From assembly GCF_029867415.1 (NCBI RefSeq), contig NC_081185.1, forward strand, positions 113,567,466-113,631,465: 64,000 nucleotides of DNA. The letters are read 5' to 3'. Both the position numbers and the translations under genes were made by a program. Below are positions 1 through 10,566 of the stretch, piece by piece (the stretch's first letter is position 1; the number at the start of each line of letters is the position of its first letter). The DNA comes from Vicia villosa (Eukaryota; Streptophyta; Magnoliopsida; Fabales; Fabaceae). The notes beneath the pieces were generated by a model that saw only the letters and a list, made by a program, of their open reading frames with translations, was not told the DNA's origin and made no database searches.

Positions 1-189
1 AAGCAAGACCAAAATGCAGAATGATGCATGAAATGCAATGCAAATGATTTTTTTTGGTTTTCCAGGAACTTTTAAGACATTAATTGTAAACATTAGCAAA
101 AAATATCATAAAACATAACAATATTCTTTCATTAGTCATGGAAAAACATACAAAAGGATTCAAAGATCCAAAATTACAAAAGAAAAAGG
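1..189 (-). other. Ogre-like internal region, continuing out of window
   Basis: Non-coding stretch just downstream (minus strand) of the ORF1 pseudogene. By the usual Ogre order (LTR, ORF1, gag, pro, pol) the gag gene should lie further left, outside the window. I see no reading frame in these bases. Confidence 0.4.
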
Positions 190-1700
190 CTAAAAACTAG
201 AAGGGAACACTTCGGATGAAGATCCAACTCCTCTTTGCAGCTTCCTACGGAGCTTCTCCAATTCATCTTCATAAAAGGCCTTCAAATGAGCATTCTCGAC
301 CATCAGCTTATCAGCAACTTCTTTCCATGCAACTGAATCTTCTTGTGGTCTCTTTCGCTTTTCACCATGTTGTTGAAGCAACTCTTCTTGATGACGAATC
401 TGATCTTCCTTTTCCATCAACCAACCATCTTGGATATCAAGCATTTCATCTTTTTCTTTCAAATGTATCTTCAACTCTTTGTTTTCAAACTCCAAAGCAT
501 CTCTTTCCGCTCTCAACTTAGCCACGAGCTCTAGATGTTCTTCACTACTTTCAACAGGAGTAGTGAGAGGCAAAGATGGAACAATGGGTAGAGAAGGCTC
601 CTCGAGTAAATAAGGCATCTGAAAAGTATGAGCTCTAGCTTGAACCCAATCAGTGTAGTCTTTGAGAGCAACACATTGTTTTGTTCCCAAATGTCTCCTC
701 CTATCAACATGGTGCCAAGCACGCATAAACCGATTTCTCATATCCGAATTTCCATCTTGATTAAGATAGAAGATTCCTGACACAAGAATACTAGCGGGTC
801 TCTCCTTCATAGGATAACAAAATTAACGCCTTGCAAGAATGGGGTTGTAGGTAATTCCTCCTTGTATACCAAGAAGAGGTACATTAGGGAATTCTCCACA
901 ACTATCAATAATCTCACCAATGTCATAAGCAGGATTGTACCAATGGATATTCCCATTAGTAAGAGGCATGATCTTCTGAGACCACGAGAGACCATCAGGA
1001 TTGTTCAAGAAACTCTTAGCTTGAGGTAAGTGCGAAATAAACCACTTATAGAGCAAAGGAGTACAACAATTGATGAGTCCACCTTTCTTATCATTCCTAT
1101 GGTGAATGGAATGGTAAGTATCCCCAAGCAAAGTAGGCACAGGATTCCCAATCATGAAAATCCGAATAGCATTAACATCGACAAAGTTGTCAATGTTGGG
1201 AAAGAGTATCAAACCATAGATGAGCAAGGCCAGAAATGTCTCAAAAGCAATCATACTTCCTTTACTAGCCAACATAGAAGCTTTTCCAATCAAGAACTTA
1301 GAAGTCAACCCCCAAATTCCTCCTTTTTTGGTCATGTTTGCTTTTACATCTGATATCTTCAAATGAAGAAGCTCTGCTATCTCATCAACCTCAGGCTCTT
1401 TCTCCAGACCACTAAACGGTATGTCATTCGTAATCGGTAAACCAATCCAATAAGAATACTCCTCCAAAGTGGGCATAAGCTGATAATCAGGAAAGGTGAA
1501 ACAATGATAAACTGGGTCATAAAACTGCACAAGAGTCTCAAGAATCCCCTTTTCCACTTTAGTCTTCAAGATAGAAATCAATCTCCCATAACGGCTTTTG
1601 AAGTTGTCAAGATTAGGAACCAAAGTTGCTAGCTCTTTCAATTCCTTTGCACTTGAATTTCTGAAAGTGTACTTCTTGATGCTTCTTTTTTTGATCCATG
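190..1700 (-). pseudogene. DUF7745-type ORF1 of an Ogre-like retrotransposon, nonsense-broken
   Basis: Two minus-strand open stretches, 1700-826 and 822-190, are in the same frame and separated only by a TAA at 823-825. The first gives a globular domain with motifs seen in legume DUF7745 proteins: VQFYDPVYHCFTFPDYQL, PTLEEYSYWIGLP, LLIYGLILFPN, FPNVPLLGIQGG and YNPILARR. The second continues with YPMKERP and a long Glu/Lys/Leu coiled coil (about residues 95-195 of that piece). In relatives a glutamine normally follows LARR, so a CAA to TAA change is the simplest explanation. The frame is open upstream to about 1700 without a clear ATG; an AG at the acceptor-like TAACAG near 1704 may mark a splice site. 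The gene lies about 0.8 kb after the PBS of the LTR at 2503-6178, exactly where Ogre elements carry an extra ORF1 of unknown function before gag. Seen: frames and stop. Known: DUF7745 abundance in legumes. Inferred: that it is Ogre ORF1. Confidence 0.75.
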
Positions 1701-2476
1701 GTACCTGTTATGTTTACAAAAAATGTCTCTAAGTTCCTTGAAAACCATTTGTGAATGTCATTTTTATGAATGCATGAATGCATGGTTTATGCATCAATCA
1801 CAATCAAGAGCACACAAGATCACATCAAATCACACAAAATCACACAGTCCAGGTTCAAAGGTTCGACGTCACGAGCATGGAGCCATGGGTCTACCCATAC
1901 CACAAGGAGTGATCTAGGGAAGTTTGTACCTGCCAATCGGGTTCTACAAAGGTTCCCAGAGTTTTCAATCTTCTATCGGATATTACCGGCACGCACAATT
2001 GCTCATGGGCGCCAATAATATGCCTAAAAAGACCTCGTCTGAGCGTAGTATCGCATGACAACAAGCTCAAATTGGTACTTGATCTTGTTTCTGCACTACA
2101 TCCTAAAAAGGCTTAGATTGGTTAAAAGGGTTCTAGGCCATTCAGCTTCTACGGACACTCACTATTGAAAGTAATAGCGTTATCACGATGATTCGTAACA
2201 ACCTCTACTACCTTCCATGAGGCCTCCACTGATTGGGGTTCCACCATATGACGCTCATGGTAAGGATTGCTCCTGACATGCGACTATTGGTCTTACCACC
2301 TCCTATCTCAAGTTACTCACCAAAGTTCGGGTTAGAACTTTATCTCATCACAGAGGAACCATCGAGCACCAAAAAGAAAAAAAAGAAAATAAACAAACAA
2401 AGCACACAATAATATATACAGATAAAAACACACAGATAAACAAAAATAGGCTTAACACACTTAAAAAAAAAAACTG
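1701..2476 (-). other. Untranslated leader between PBS and ORF1
   Basis: About 775 bases with no reading frame worth calling. It contains an A-rich stretch (2370-2475) right after the PBS and dispersed short direct repeats of CACA/CAAATCACA at 1800-1845. This is the expected 5' leader of the minus-strand Ogre-like element. Confidence 0.5.
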
Positions 2477-2496
2477 GATCCCCAGTGAAGTCGCCA
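2477..2496 (-). other. Primer binding site of the Ogre-like element
   Basis: On the minus strand the LTR end ...CTACA is followed by GAAAAA and then TGGCGACTTCACTGGGGATC. This is a near match to the TGGCGACTCC-GCTGGGGA primer site (tRNA-Arg type) that I recall for Tat/Ogre elements. It fixes the orientation of the element as minus strand. Confidence 0.65.
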
Positions 2497-4226
2497 TTTT
2501 TCTGTAGCGGGGAAAATCTGACATCGAAGCCATGGGATTGACTCGAATCAATATTCCGTTTTTTGAAATCGCCACCGCGCTTTATTTTTTCAAAGGAAAA
2601 GGGAAAAGAACGAAAAACCCAAAGTTTTGTTTTAAAAAAACAAGAAAGAGAACTCAGGTTCGGGTGTTGATTATATGAGGGGAAGGTTTAAAGCATCCCT
2701 CATATCCGTGGTACTCCACGGGAACCTTTTTGAAAATCTGTGTTGTGTGTGCTAAAAAAGAGTTTGTTTTATTTTCAAAATAAGCTCGGCAAAGTGTTAA
2801 GCTTTGGGCCTACATACCTCCTCGGTGCAATGGAGAAGTCAGAGCTAATGTAGTTCCGCTTTTGGGAAAAACGTTTTAAAAACGAATAAACACTTTGGTG
2901 TCGTTAGAGAGAAATACGCAGCCATTGATCTTGAGCATGAGAACAAACAAGTTCTTTGCATCGCAAATGAAAGAAGGGCTCCAACTCGGATAAAATCAAC
3001 GAGTATGCCACTAGCTCTCTCACGCGGAAAAGATCTCGTTATTATCAATCAATTTCAAAATCGTGGGGTATAACCACTCGTTTCGACAGTTAACGGTGTC
3101 TAAACTTTTGAAGAAAAGCCACTAAGGGCGAAAGATATTTTTTGAAAAAAAAGGTTTTGAAAAGGTTTGCAAACATAAGAATGTTTTTGAAAAAGGGAGA
3201 AGATTTTGAAAATTTAAGAAGTTGGAGGAGATGAAGAGGCTAACCTAGTGCATAAAATAAAAGCTAAGGAAAGAAACGGTCTAACCAAATAAGAAGCCAA
3301 CACTCGACATTAAGAGCCAAGGTAGTTTTCCCATCCTTTGGATTTATCAATACCAACACATTAACACTTGGGGATCCAGATGAACTTATTGTTTTAGCAC
3401 CACTTTGCATTAAGCACATTAATATTCTGACGAAAATCGGGCAGAGTAACGGCTGTTTTCGGGTAAAATCCTTATTTCAATGCCTTGGAATTAACCATCA
3501 AGGGCTTTCAAGGAAATACCTGCACACAAAAACATACAACAGCACAATGCCAGACAGACAGAACAATCACAGGATAATAATAGAATGAGTCCAGAGGTAC
3601 TAGGTCCATAAGTCCGAATCTCCAAATTGCTAAGGATAGTAACCGATAGTCCAAAGAGAGCCTTATGTATTTTTTAGATTTTGGTTATTTATTAGTGTTT
3701 TAGCAAGAAAAATAGAGTATGGTCCAAGTGGACAAAAGAAAAATGACGGAAAGTAAATATGATGAAATGATAAAATAAAGCGATAAAACGAGAAATATAA
3801 AGAGCGGTAATATAAAGAGCGGTATAGTAAAGGTGCGGAAATTAAAGTTAGTTGTTAAATGTTAAAGATAACCATCTTGAAACTTGTCAAGTATGTTATC
3901 AAAGTTAGTAAGAGATCGATGGTGAGTGAATGATGTACTCGGATTTAAAGTCAATGGGGCTTATCAGAAGCTTGATAAAATCATAGCGACTACACGATAA
4001 AAACCTCCACAAGTCTTAAATCAACCGCATACAATTCTCTTCCATGTTTGATCTTTTTTATTCGGGACACGAAATATTGCGCTATGTTAAGCAGATCGCC
4101 AAGTGATTTATGTAGAAATCACCCTACAACGAGGTCGGTCAAAACTTTATGTGCTAATGCATGCGAGAAGAACGATATGTAGATCGCCTTCCGAAAGCAA
4201 TACCGCACGAAAAGAAAATAGGTAAC

Positions 4227-4885
4227 GATCTAGTCTTTACTAAGAATCCATAAGAATTCTCAAAGTATTAAGACTTTCATCGATCAAAAGAAAAAAAGGA
4301 GAAGAAGAAGATAAAATGTATAAAGTAAAATCAACTCACACTATCATTAATATCATTCATCTAATATTATGGATTTGGTCATTTCAAACCTATCAACATC
4401 CTAGATCCAATGATATTAATGAAGTGGAGGAATAAGAATAAAATTCACAAAAGATAATCACAAGAATGAAAACAAATTGATCTAGTCTTTATCAAGAATT
4501 CATAGAATTCTCAAGATGTCAAGACTTTCATCGATCAAAAGAAAACAAGATGAAAAAGATAAGAATAGAAACAAATTGATCTAGTCTTTATCAAGAATCC
4601 ATAGAATTCTCAAGATGTTAAGACTTTCATCGATCAAAAGAAAACAAGATGAAAAAGATAAGAATAGAAACAAATTGATCTAGTCTTTATCAAGAATCCA
4701 TAGAATTCTCAAGATATTAAGACTTTCATCGATCAAAAGAAAGATAAGATGAAAATAAGAATGAAAACATAAAAGATAATCAACTCACACTATCATTAAT
4801 ATCATTCATCTAATATTATGGATTAGGTCATTTCAAACCTATCAACATCCTAGATCCAATGATATTAATGAAGTGGAGGAAGTAG
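4227..4885. repeat. Tandem repeat block inside the Ogre-like LTR
   Basis: A unit beginning GATCTAGTCTTT occurs at 4227, 4479, 4578 and 4677; the last three are spaced exactly 99 bp. Each carries AAGACTTTCATCGATCAAAAG. A flanking block containing ATTAATATCATTCATCTAA occurs at about 4323-4440 and again at 4790-4885, so the array grew by duplication of a larger segment plus tandem 99-bp copies. Confidence 0.8.
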
Positions 4886-4935
4886 GAAGCCAAAACAAGC
4901 ATAAAAGAGGCAAAAAACCATATTCTGCCAGCAGG

Positions 4936-5909
4936 AAATCGATTTCATGCAGAGGGAAATCGATTTCCATAGTGCAGTTTTCAAAAAAAACAAGTTACGT
5001 TCAGCAGGAAATCGATTTCAGCCTTAAGGAAATCGATTTCCTCAGTGCAAAATCCAGCAAAAACAGCATTTAGAGGCATAAAACTTGACTTGAACAAACA
5101 TACAAACACCTTATGATCACACATCAATTGGAGCACGAATTTTCCATCAAATCAACAACAAATAGCACCAATATAGCATCAAAGATGCATTGAACACAAA
5201 CCACAAAGGATCTACATCATGATACACAAAAAGGATGAAGAAAATTTACCAAATCTTGCACAAACTTGGATCTACTTCAAGAATCACCAACACAAATCTT
5301 GATCTCTCAACAATTGAAGAAAAAAGAGTGAAATGGATGGTGGTTTAGCTCAAAGTTTGTGAGGTTCAAGATGTGACTCACAAACTTTATGAAAGAAAAA
5401 GAGCTTTGGTGAATTTGGTAGGGATGAGGAGAGAAATTGCAAGGGATTTGTTGGCTCTCAAAGCTTGAGAAATGAGAGAGTAGTGGGCTCTATTTATAGA
5501 ATTGGAGCAAGAGTAGTGGCAATTTGGTCATTTTGTGTTTGGTAATTAGCTTGTGTTTAATTGATGATTAAAGTGGTGTTTAAATGGTAAGAAATGGTAA
5601 AATGAGGTTAAAATGGGATTAATGAAGGAATTAATTTTGATGAGGTGGAAAATTGGTAAAGTGATCAAAGAAAAAGGTGCCAAAATGATGTCAAGCTTCC
5701 CTCCTTATATTTTTTGAATTTTGCCTGAAGGAAATCGATTTACCCAGGAGGGAAATCGATTTCACTCTGTTCCAGAAGAGAAATTGGCGCAAAAATACAC
5801 TAGGGAAATCGATTTACCCAGGAGGGAAATCGATTTCATGCTGTCCAGAATGTGATTTTGGTGAAGATTGCTGCAGGGAAATCGATTTACCCAGTAGGGA
5901 AATCGATTT
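4936..5909. repeat. Five paired AAATCGATTT palindromes around the LTR promoter
   Basis: AAATCGATTT starts at 4936, 4957, 5009, 5030, 5732, 5753, 5806, 5827, 5879 and 5900. Spacing within each pair is exactly 21 bp in all five. Distances between neighbouring pairs are 73 (4936 to 5009), 74 (5732 to 5806) and 73 (5806 to 5879). In three pairs the spacer is ACCCAGNAGGG or close to it, so the whole pair folds as one longer imperfect hairpin; in the 5009 pair the spacer contains the palindrome CCTTAAGG. The TATA box at 5489-5499 sits between the two groups. Function unknown. Confidence 0.9.
5489..5499 (-). promoter_or_regulatory. TATA box of the Ogre-like LTR
   Basis: Minus strand reads TCTATAAATAGAGCCC, a good plant TATA box. 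Transcription would start about 30 bases further along the minus strand (near 5460), which places U3 at roughly 6178-5460. Confidence 0.6.
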
Positions 5910-6178
5910 CATCAGTCAAAAATGTGAAAAATGCCTTGTTCATTGCATGTCTTGGCTTGGTACCTACAAAACAAAAGCCTACAAAGAAACAAAGCAATAT
6001 TTTTGGTATTTGGGTTAGTATAACATGCATACAAGATAAACAATCATTGGTGCTTGATGGTCCCTCTTATTGATGAGGTGAGTGCAACACCATAAACAAA
6101 ACTTTCAATTGAAGCTCTTGATTAGTGATTGAGATATGAATGATATAGGATCTTAGGGTCAAAAATTGGGGTATGACA

Positions 6179-7088
6179 AATGTGTATCAACAACTTCATT
6201 ATAAGATGGAGTCTACTTTGTCGAATTGTCATCTTGTGTACTTTTTTCCTTTTTAGGAGCATCTTTGTTTTTTATCGATTGTGAAGGATGTTTCATATCA
6301 GTGCTTTCTAGATATGCGATTTTCCCCAGCTGCTCTTTAACGTGCAATCTCATAGTGTCATCCGCTTTAGAAAAATTACCCATGATCACTTCCAACTCAA
6401 TTACAATGGTTATACTCGATGTACCGTCATTTGTCGGACCGTAGTCATCAATTTATAGTCTTTTTCAATGAGTGTTGACCTCATCCATACATATGGAGGA
6501 ATTTAGCTTCAATTTTTTAGAGGGTTTTGGTTATGGGGTGAAATGAGGAGAATGAAATAGTTCATGTAACAAGTTGGTATAATTTGAATATTTTCGGAAA
6601 TATATATCCGAAAATATCACTGAATATTTAAATTTAACGTTCTAATATAAATAGAGTATTTTTGGAGATGCATTTTTAGAGATGGCATTTTGAATTTTCA
6701 AAGGTTTTTTCACCCCTATAAAATATTTTACGAACACCTGAGATGTTAGAATTTATTTGTACTAGACTTTGTTGGCACTTCAATATAGGTTGTTGTATAT
6801 TTTTAATGGACTGATTATTTAAATTCAATCTTTCATGTCAACACATTTTCACTAAGCACTTAAAGGTATATTATGGCAAGGGCGATGAACCAAGTTAACA
6901 AAGCTTGAGTGGGTAATTTAAGTGTAGATGAAGTAACAAAGAAGGTTATCAAACAATTTTGGCGAACTTAACCAAACGATATGCACTTATATGTTCCCAA
7001 AATGTGTATGTATTTGCTTGTTAATGTCCAATGAATCGCGGAGAGTTATGGTGTACAAAGTATGGTCCTTTTCATTAATTTTATTTCA
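6179..7088. other. Spacer between LTR and PMD element, with a strong inverted repeat
   Basis: Apart from the MULE scrap (6213-6395) no gene is visible. A possible small MITE lies at about 6530-6722, flanked by TTATGGGGTGAAA and its near-complement TTTCACCCCTATAA. Inside it 6588-6617 is an almost perfect palindrome (ATATTTTCGGAAATATATAT then CCGAAAATAT). Confidence 0.4.
6213..6395 (-). pseudogene. C-terminal scrap of a MULE/FAR1-like transposase
   Basis: A 60-residue frame with GNFSKADDTMRLHVKEQL followed by KIAYLESTDMKHPSQ and KDAPKKEKSTQDDNSTK. I recognise this as the linker between the transposase and the C-terminal part in legume Mutator-like, FAR1-related transposases (relatives read like SKADDTMR..., TTDMKPP..., KGAPKK.K). 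Nothing of the catalytic domain is present here and no terminal repeats are visible nearby. It is an isolated remnant; the match is from memory of the family and is not verified by a search. Confidence 0.5.
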
Positions 7089-7161
7089 AGAATTTAGAAA
7101 ATTTCTTTACCCACCTCCCTATGGGGGGTCACCCCCAGCGAAATTCCCAAACTACCCCTGC

Positions 7162-10155
7162 TTCGGAAATGAACTTCCGAAGCGCTTTTTTTTTAAAAAA
7201 ATTTCCTTGATTCGGAAGTTCATCTCCGAAAACACCTCATGGGGGGTGCGTTCGGAGATGAACATCCGAAAACACCTCATGGGGGGTGAATTCGGAAGTT
7301 CATTTCCGAATTATGCAGAAACTGTGTTTTTTTTAATGTTTTTTCTTAAACGCAACCGCATTTTAATTAAACGTTACCGGCAAATAAAATAAACAATAGA
7401 TAGACTGAAAACACTAATATGATAAATAAAGAAAAAAAAATACTAATATGAAAATATTATATACAAACCGAAATAAATAAAAATAGTGTGCTAAATATAC
7501 AATCCAAAATCAAAAAATGAATAAACCCCACCACTACTGGGTGTGCCTAACCCGCTCACCCTGGGCCCTCCTCTGCCGCCTGTACCCCGCCGCACGGCCC
7601 GCATCAGTGACGATGATCTCCATCACGGCGACTGCCTCTGGTCCTCCCTGATGAATGACACCTCGATCCAACGCGTCCCGCCCAAGCATCTCTATCCGCT
7701 GGCAGATCGGAAGGAGATCAATGGCGTGGTCATCCTCCACCTGCCGGTTCTCCAGGATCTCCTCGTGTGCTGGCCTAGGAGCGCCGGGAACGTCGGGTCT
7801 CAAGAGAGGATGGGACACCCGGTAGAACCATGTGACGTACCCCTCCACACTGTGCCAGTCCTGGGTGACCCGCATGCGACGGTACTCCTCCGGTACCACA
7901 TGATACTGCCACTCCTCCCATATGGCAGTGAGCTGCACTCTGGTCACTGTGTCAGGAGCAGCCTCGAAGGGTGACCTGGGTATGATCTGCACAAACCCAA
8001 ACTGCCGCATGCACCGTCCGGGAGATACCGGACCATGATGCCGGTCCCGCATGCCAACCAGCCTGAATATAGAGCAACCCCGTCGAAGGGGACAACCTGA
8101 GCATAGTCGGCGAACGGCCTCCAGGTGACGTCGTCGTGCATCGTGCGGTCCAGGTACAGGCGGTATGGTCCCACCGCATCGTTCCCCCTCTGGAGGGCGT
8201 ATCTGGCGGCCCTGGGCATGGCGTCAACGTACGCAGGATCGATGTGGAAGCCGTGGATGCGTGAGAAGTAGGAGATGATCCAGCTCTGAAACACAAATAC
8301 GATAATGTATTAAAAATAAATACGAAACATAAATAAATAAATAAATACGAGAATGTGTTAAAATCAAACGTACCGTAAGCAGAGTGCAGGATCCGACCAG
8401 CTGCCTCGTCCTCCAGTTGGAGGCCTCATTCAGCTTCTGGTAGAGATATGCCAGAGTAGCTGCCCCCCAACTCCACTGGTGAACGGTATCCAGGTCCATG
8501 AAATAGCGGAGGTAGGTCACGTCGACGTACCTGGCGCTCTTGTCCACAAAGCATGCAGCGCCTACCACATGCATGTACCAGCACCGAAGAGCGCATCCGC
8601 GGTGATACTGTGTGAACAGCTCGTCACCCGCAGCCTCGGCCTCGGCAGCCGCGTCCAGATGGTACTCAAAATAAATCTTCAGTGTGGTGAACCGAATATG
8701 AGGCCCAGATGTCGTGGCGCACTCAAAGTGAGCAACCTCCTCCTCCATGCCCAGATAGAGCGTCATCCACTCGATGGCCTCGACCCTATAGATCCGGGAG
8801 TGGTCCAACAGCGGCCCCCTAATCGGCAGGTGGAGAAGACACTGCACGTCGTGCAAGGTGATCGTCATCTCCCCAACCGGCAGGTGGAAAGATGACGTCT
8901 CCTTGTGCCAGCGCTCCACAAATGCCCCCTGCATGCCGGTGCTGATGGTGGTGTACCCGGTCATGCAGAGCCCGCTAAGCCCTGAACCTCGCACGTGGTC
9001 GTTAAACCACTGAGCTGCTGGTTTAAACAGGCCGAAAATCTTCCTGGAGTGGTTCACCATTTTCAATTGCTCTCTCTCCTGTTAAAAAAAAAACAAATAA
9101 GCGAGAAATAAATGGTAAAATTATAAAAAATGGTGACAAATAAACGACTAAGTTAAAAAAAATACCTCTCCCTCCCAGATCCGCCGAGCGACGTGATCTT
9201 GGTAGTGAATCAGCAGGGAAGTGTCAAAAGGCCCTCCCGGAAAGCTATCCACCTCCTGCTCCTCCTCCTCCCCGACTGGAGGGTCAACATCCGGTATGAC
9301 CTCCTCCTCCTCCTCATCCTCATCCTCCTCCTCTCGCTGGAGGGAAGAAGATACCCGAGCCAGCCTACTCCTAGAGCCTGAAGCAGATGAACTCTCCACC
9401 AAGTCCTGTGGAACGCGGACACGGCGTCCCCGTCCCTGGGTCGACGCCAGCTGCGCCGCCGCCCGCTCGCGTCTAGCCGACGCAGTATGGGACTCTCTCC
9501 CCTGTCTAATGCGTGCTGGCTGGTCTGACATGATCCTGTAAACAATCGAAATCGATTAATATGCGAGACAAATGAAAAAACAAAAAAAATGAACTTCTGG
9601 TACAGTTCGGAAGTTCATTTCCGAAAACTGGGATGGAGGTGTTTTCGGAAATGAACTTCCGAAACACCCCCACGCAGAGCTTCTTTGCAACCTCCAATGG
9701 CAGACCCAAAAACCTAAACCAAATCCATTTTTTTGCCTACTAAACATCCTAATATCAGTACTAAGCTATCTTAATGTCATTTTTTCAGATTCTAAACACC
9801 CTAATATAGTTTAATCAAATAGATCTAAAACTTGAAAAAACAATGATAAACTTACCAATTAGTGTTTAATGATGAGTTTGGTTGAGTTTGGAAGAAGAGT
9901 TTGGCTACTTCACACTTGCTTCTGCAGAAATTTCGCCTATGGAAGTGTTTGATGATGATTAGGGTAAATGATTTGGGGGAGGGGGAGAGTTCTGCTTAAT
10001 CTGCAGAACGCGTTTTATTTCGGAAGTTCATTTCCGAAATTGTTGTTTCGGAAATGAACTTCCGAAATAAGACATTTTTTTCAAAAAAAAAGGCGCTTTC
10101 GGAGATGAACTTCCGAAAACACCTTTTTCATGCATTTCGGAAGTTCATTTCCGAA
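7162..10155. repeat. Ten TTCGGAA...TTCCGAA hairpin words in the PMD element
   Basis: Twenty-base words of the form TTCGGAAATGAACTTCCGAA or its complement start at 7162, 7211, 7251, 7291, 9606, 9644, 10019, 10047, 10098 and 10136. Those at 7211, 7251 and 7291 are spaced exactly 40 bp with the spacer AACACCTCATGGGGGGTG, which is itself a CACC...GGTG hairpin. They occur in both terminal regions and as an inverted pair just upstream of the PMD gene. Confidence 0.9.
7534..9531 (-). pseudogene. Plant mobile domain (PMD) protein gene, three exons, one frameshift
   Basis: Exon 1 is 9531-9166 (ATG, 122 codons: basic N-terminus, then a Glu-rich tract). Exon 2 is 9078-8374 (235 codons) and exon 3 is 8285-7534. 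Donors AG|GTATTT and CG|GTACGT and acceptors TTAACAG and TTTCAG keep phase 0. The PMD (PF10536, aminotransferase-like/MAIN-like) is shown by FVERWHKETSSFHLPVGEMT, LHDVQCLLHLPIRGP, WRTRQL and, in exon 3, YRLYLDRTMHDDVTWRPF and GWLACGTGIMVRYLP. About 8016-8022 one base is missing: the frame up to RYLPDG and the frame from CMRQFGFVQIIPR differ by one, and exon 3 is 752 nt instead of a multiple of three. Plant proteins of this class are often named 'phosphatase 7 long form homolog'; some act in gene silencing, others are transposon-borne. Here it sits inside a TIR element and belongs to the mobile class. A TTTACAG just before the ATG suggests a 5' UTR intron. Confidence 0.85.
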
Positions 10156-10231
10156 GTCAGGGGTATAATGGGGTTTTCACCAGAGGTGGACTAGAAGATA
10201 GGGAGGTGGCCAAAGAATTTCTCAGAATTTA

Positions 10232-10434
10232 TTAGGGTTCAAGCAAAATCCCACTATTTCTTAAAGCTTGTCATCATAACCTTAAAGGTTTTAGGTGATA
10301 GAATTTCCTATCCTTGAAAATTTCTCTCCTATGGTTTGTTCCAATTTCTTTTTTCTTTTTGCTATCCTGATTCTAACTTTCGCTCACTCTTGTATCAATA
10401 ATAAGTAATTGGACATATGTACCTTTTGTACAAA
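10232..10434. other. Short spacer without gene
   Basis: About 200 bases between the target duplication of the PMD element and the Helitron end. I see no coding or repeat signal. Confidence 0.4.
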
Positions 10435-10465
10435 CTAGTAATTTCATCCCGTGCGATGCACGGGA
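10435..10465 (-). mobile_element. Helitron 3' terminus (minus strand)
   Basis: Minus strand reads TCCCGTGC-ATC-GCACGGGA (8-bp stem), then 11 bases and CTAG, followed by T. A GC-rich hairpin about 10 nt before CTRR, inserted before T, is the Helitron 3' signature. The element body extends to the right; I could not fix its TC 5' end, and MITEs were later inserted in this area. Confidence 0.65.
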
Positions 10466-10566
10466 CAAATTCTAAAAACCTATTGCATGCCATAATTTTT
10501 TTAAAGAATTTTTGTTGATTAAATAGTTGAAGTACATAGAAATAAGTGGTGGAGTAATTAATATTA

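Larger units (their letters stand above)
2503..6178 (-). mobile_element. 5' LTR of an Ogre/Tat-like Ty3 element (3,676 bp)
   Basis: On the minus strand the repeat starts TGTCATACCCCAATTTTTG at 6178 and ends ...CCCCGCTACA at 2503, giving the TG...CA ends of an LTR, and is followed by a PBS. The start sequence is characteristic of legume Ogre LTRs. A TATA box lies about 0.68 kb from the start (5489-5499). The LTR holds a 99-bp tandem repeat (4227-4885) and ten copies of the palindrome AAATCGATTT arranged in five pairs, three pairs upstream and two downstream of the TATA box. The second LTR would be outside the window, so target duplication and age cannot be checked. Confidence 0.75.
7097..10223 (-). 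mobile_element. PMD-carrying TIR DNA element (3,127 bp) with 8-bp TSD
   Basis: The left end reads GAAAATTTCTTTACCCACCT and the complement of the right end reads GAGAAATTCTTTGGCCACCT, so these are terminal inverted repeats; the similarity continues inward as TATCNNN and the CTTCCGAA words. AGAATTTA flanks both sides (7089-7096 and 10224-10231), an 8-bp target duplication. Inside are one plant-mobile-domain gene on the minus strand and long AT-rich flanks. No transposase is encoded, so it must move, if at all, with help from another element. A second, deleted copy at 60904-62508 with its own 8-bp duplication confirms the ends. Superfamily: Mutator-like or hAT by duplication length; the long TIRs favour Mutator. 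Confidence 0.85.

Noticed and set aside
190..810. The coiled-coil frame as an independent gene
   Set aside because: It is in frame with, and three bases after, the stop of the upstream DUF7745 frame and continues its typical sequence, so it is the C-terminal part of one broken gene.
4936..5909. CRISPR-like regular repeats
   Set aside because: The repeats are 10-bp palindromes in pairs inside a plant LTR with no cas genes; spacing and context do not fit a CRISPR array.
9193..9541. Plus-strand Ser/Leu-rich frames over the PMD exon 1
   Set aside because: They are antisense readings of the Glu-rich codon repeats of exon 1; the minus frame has the ATG, splice sites and domain.
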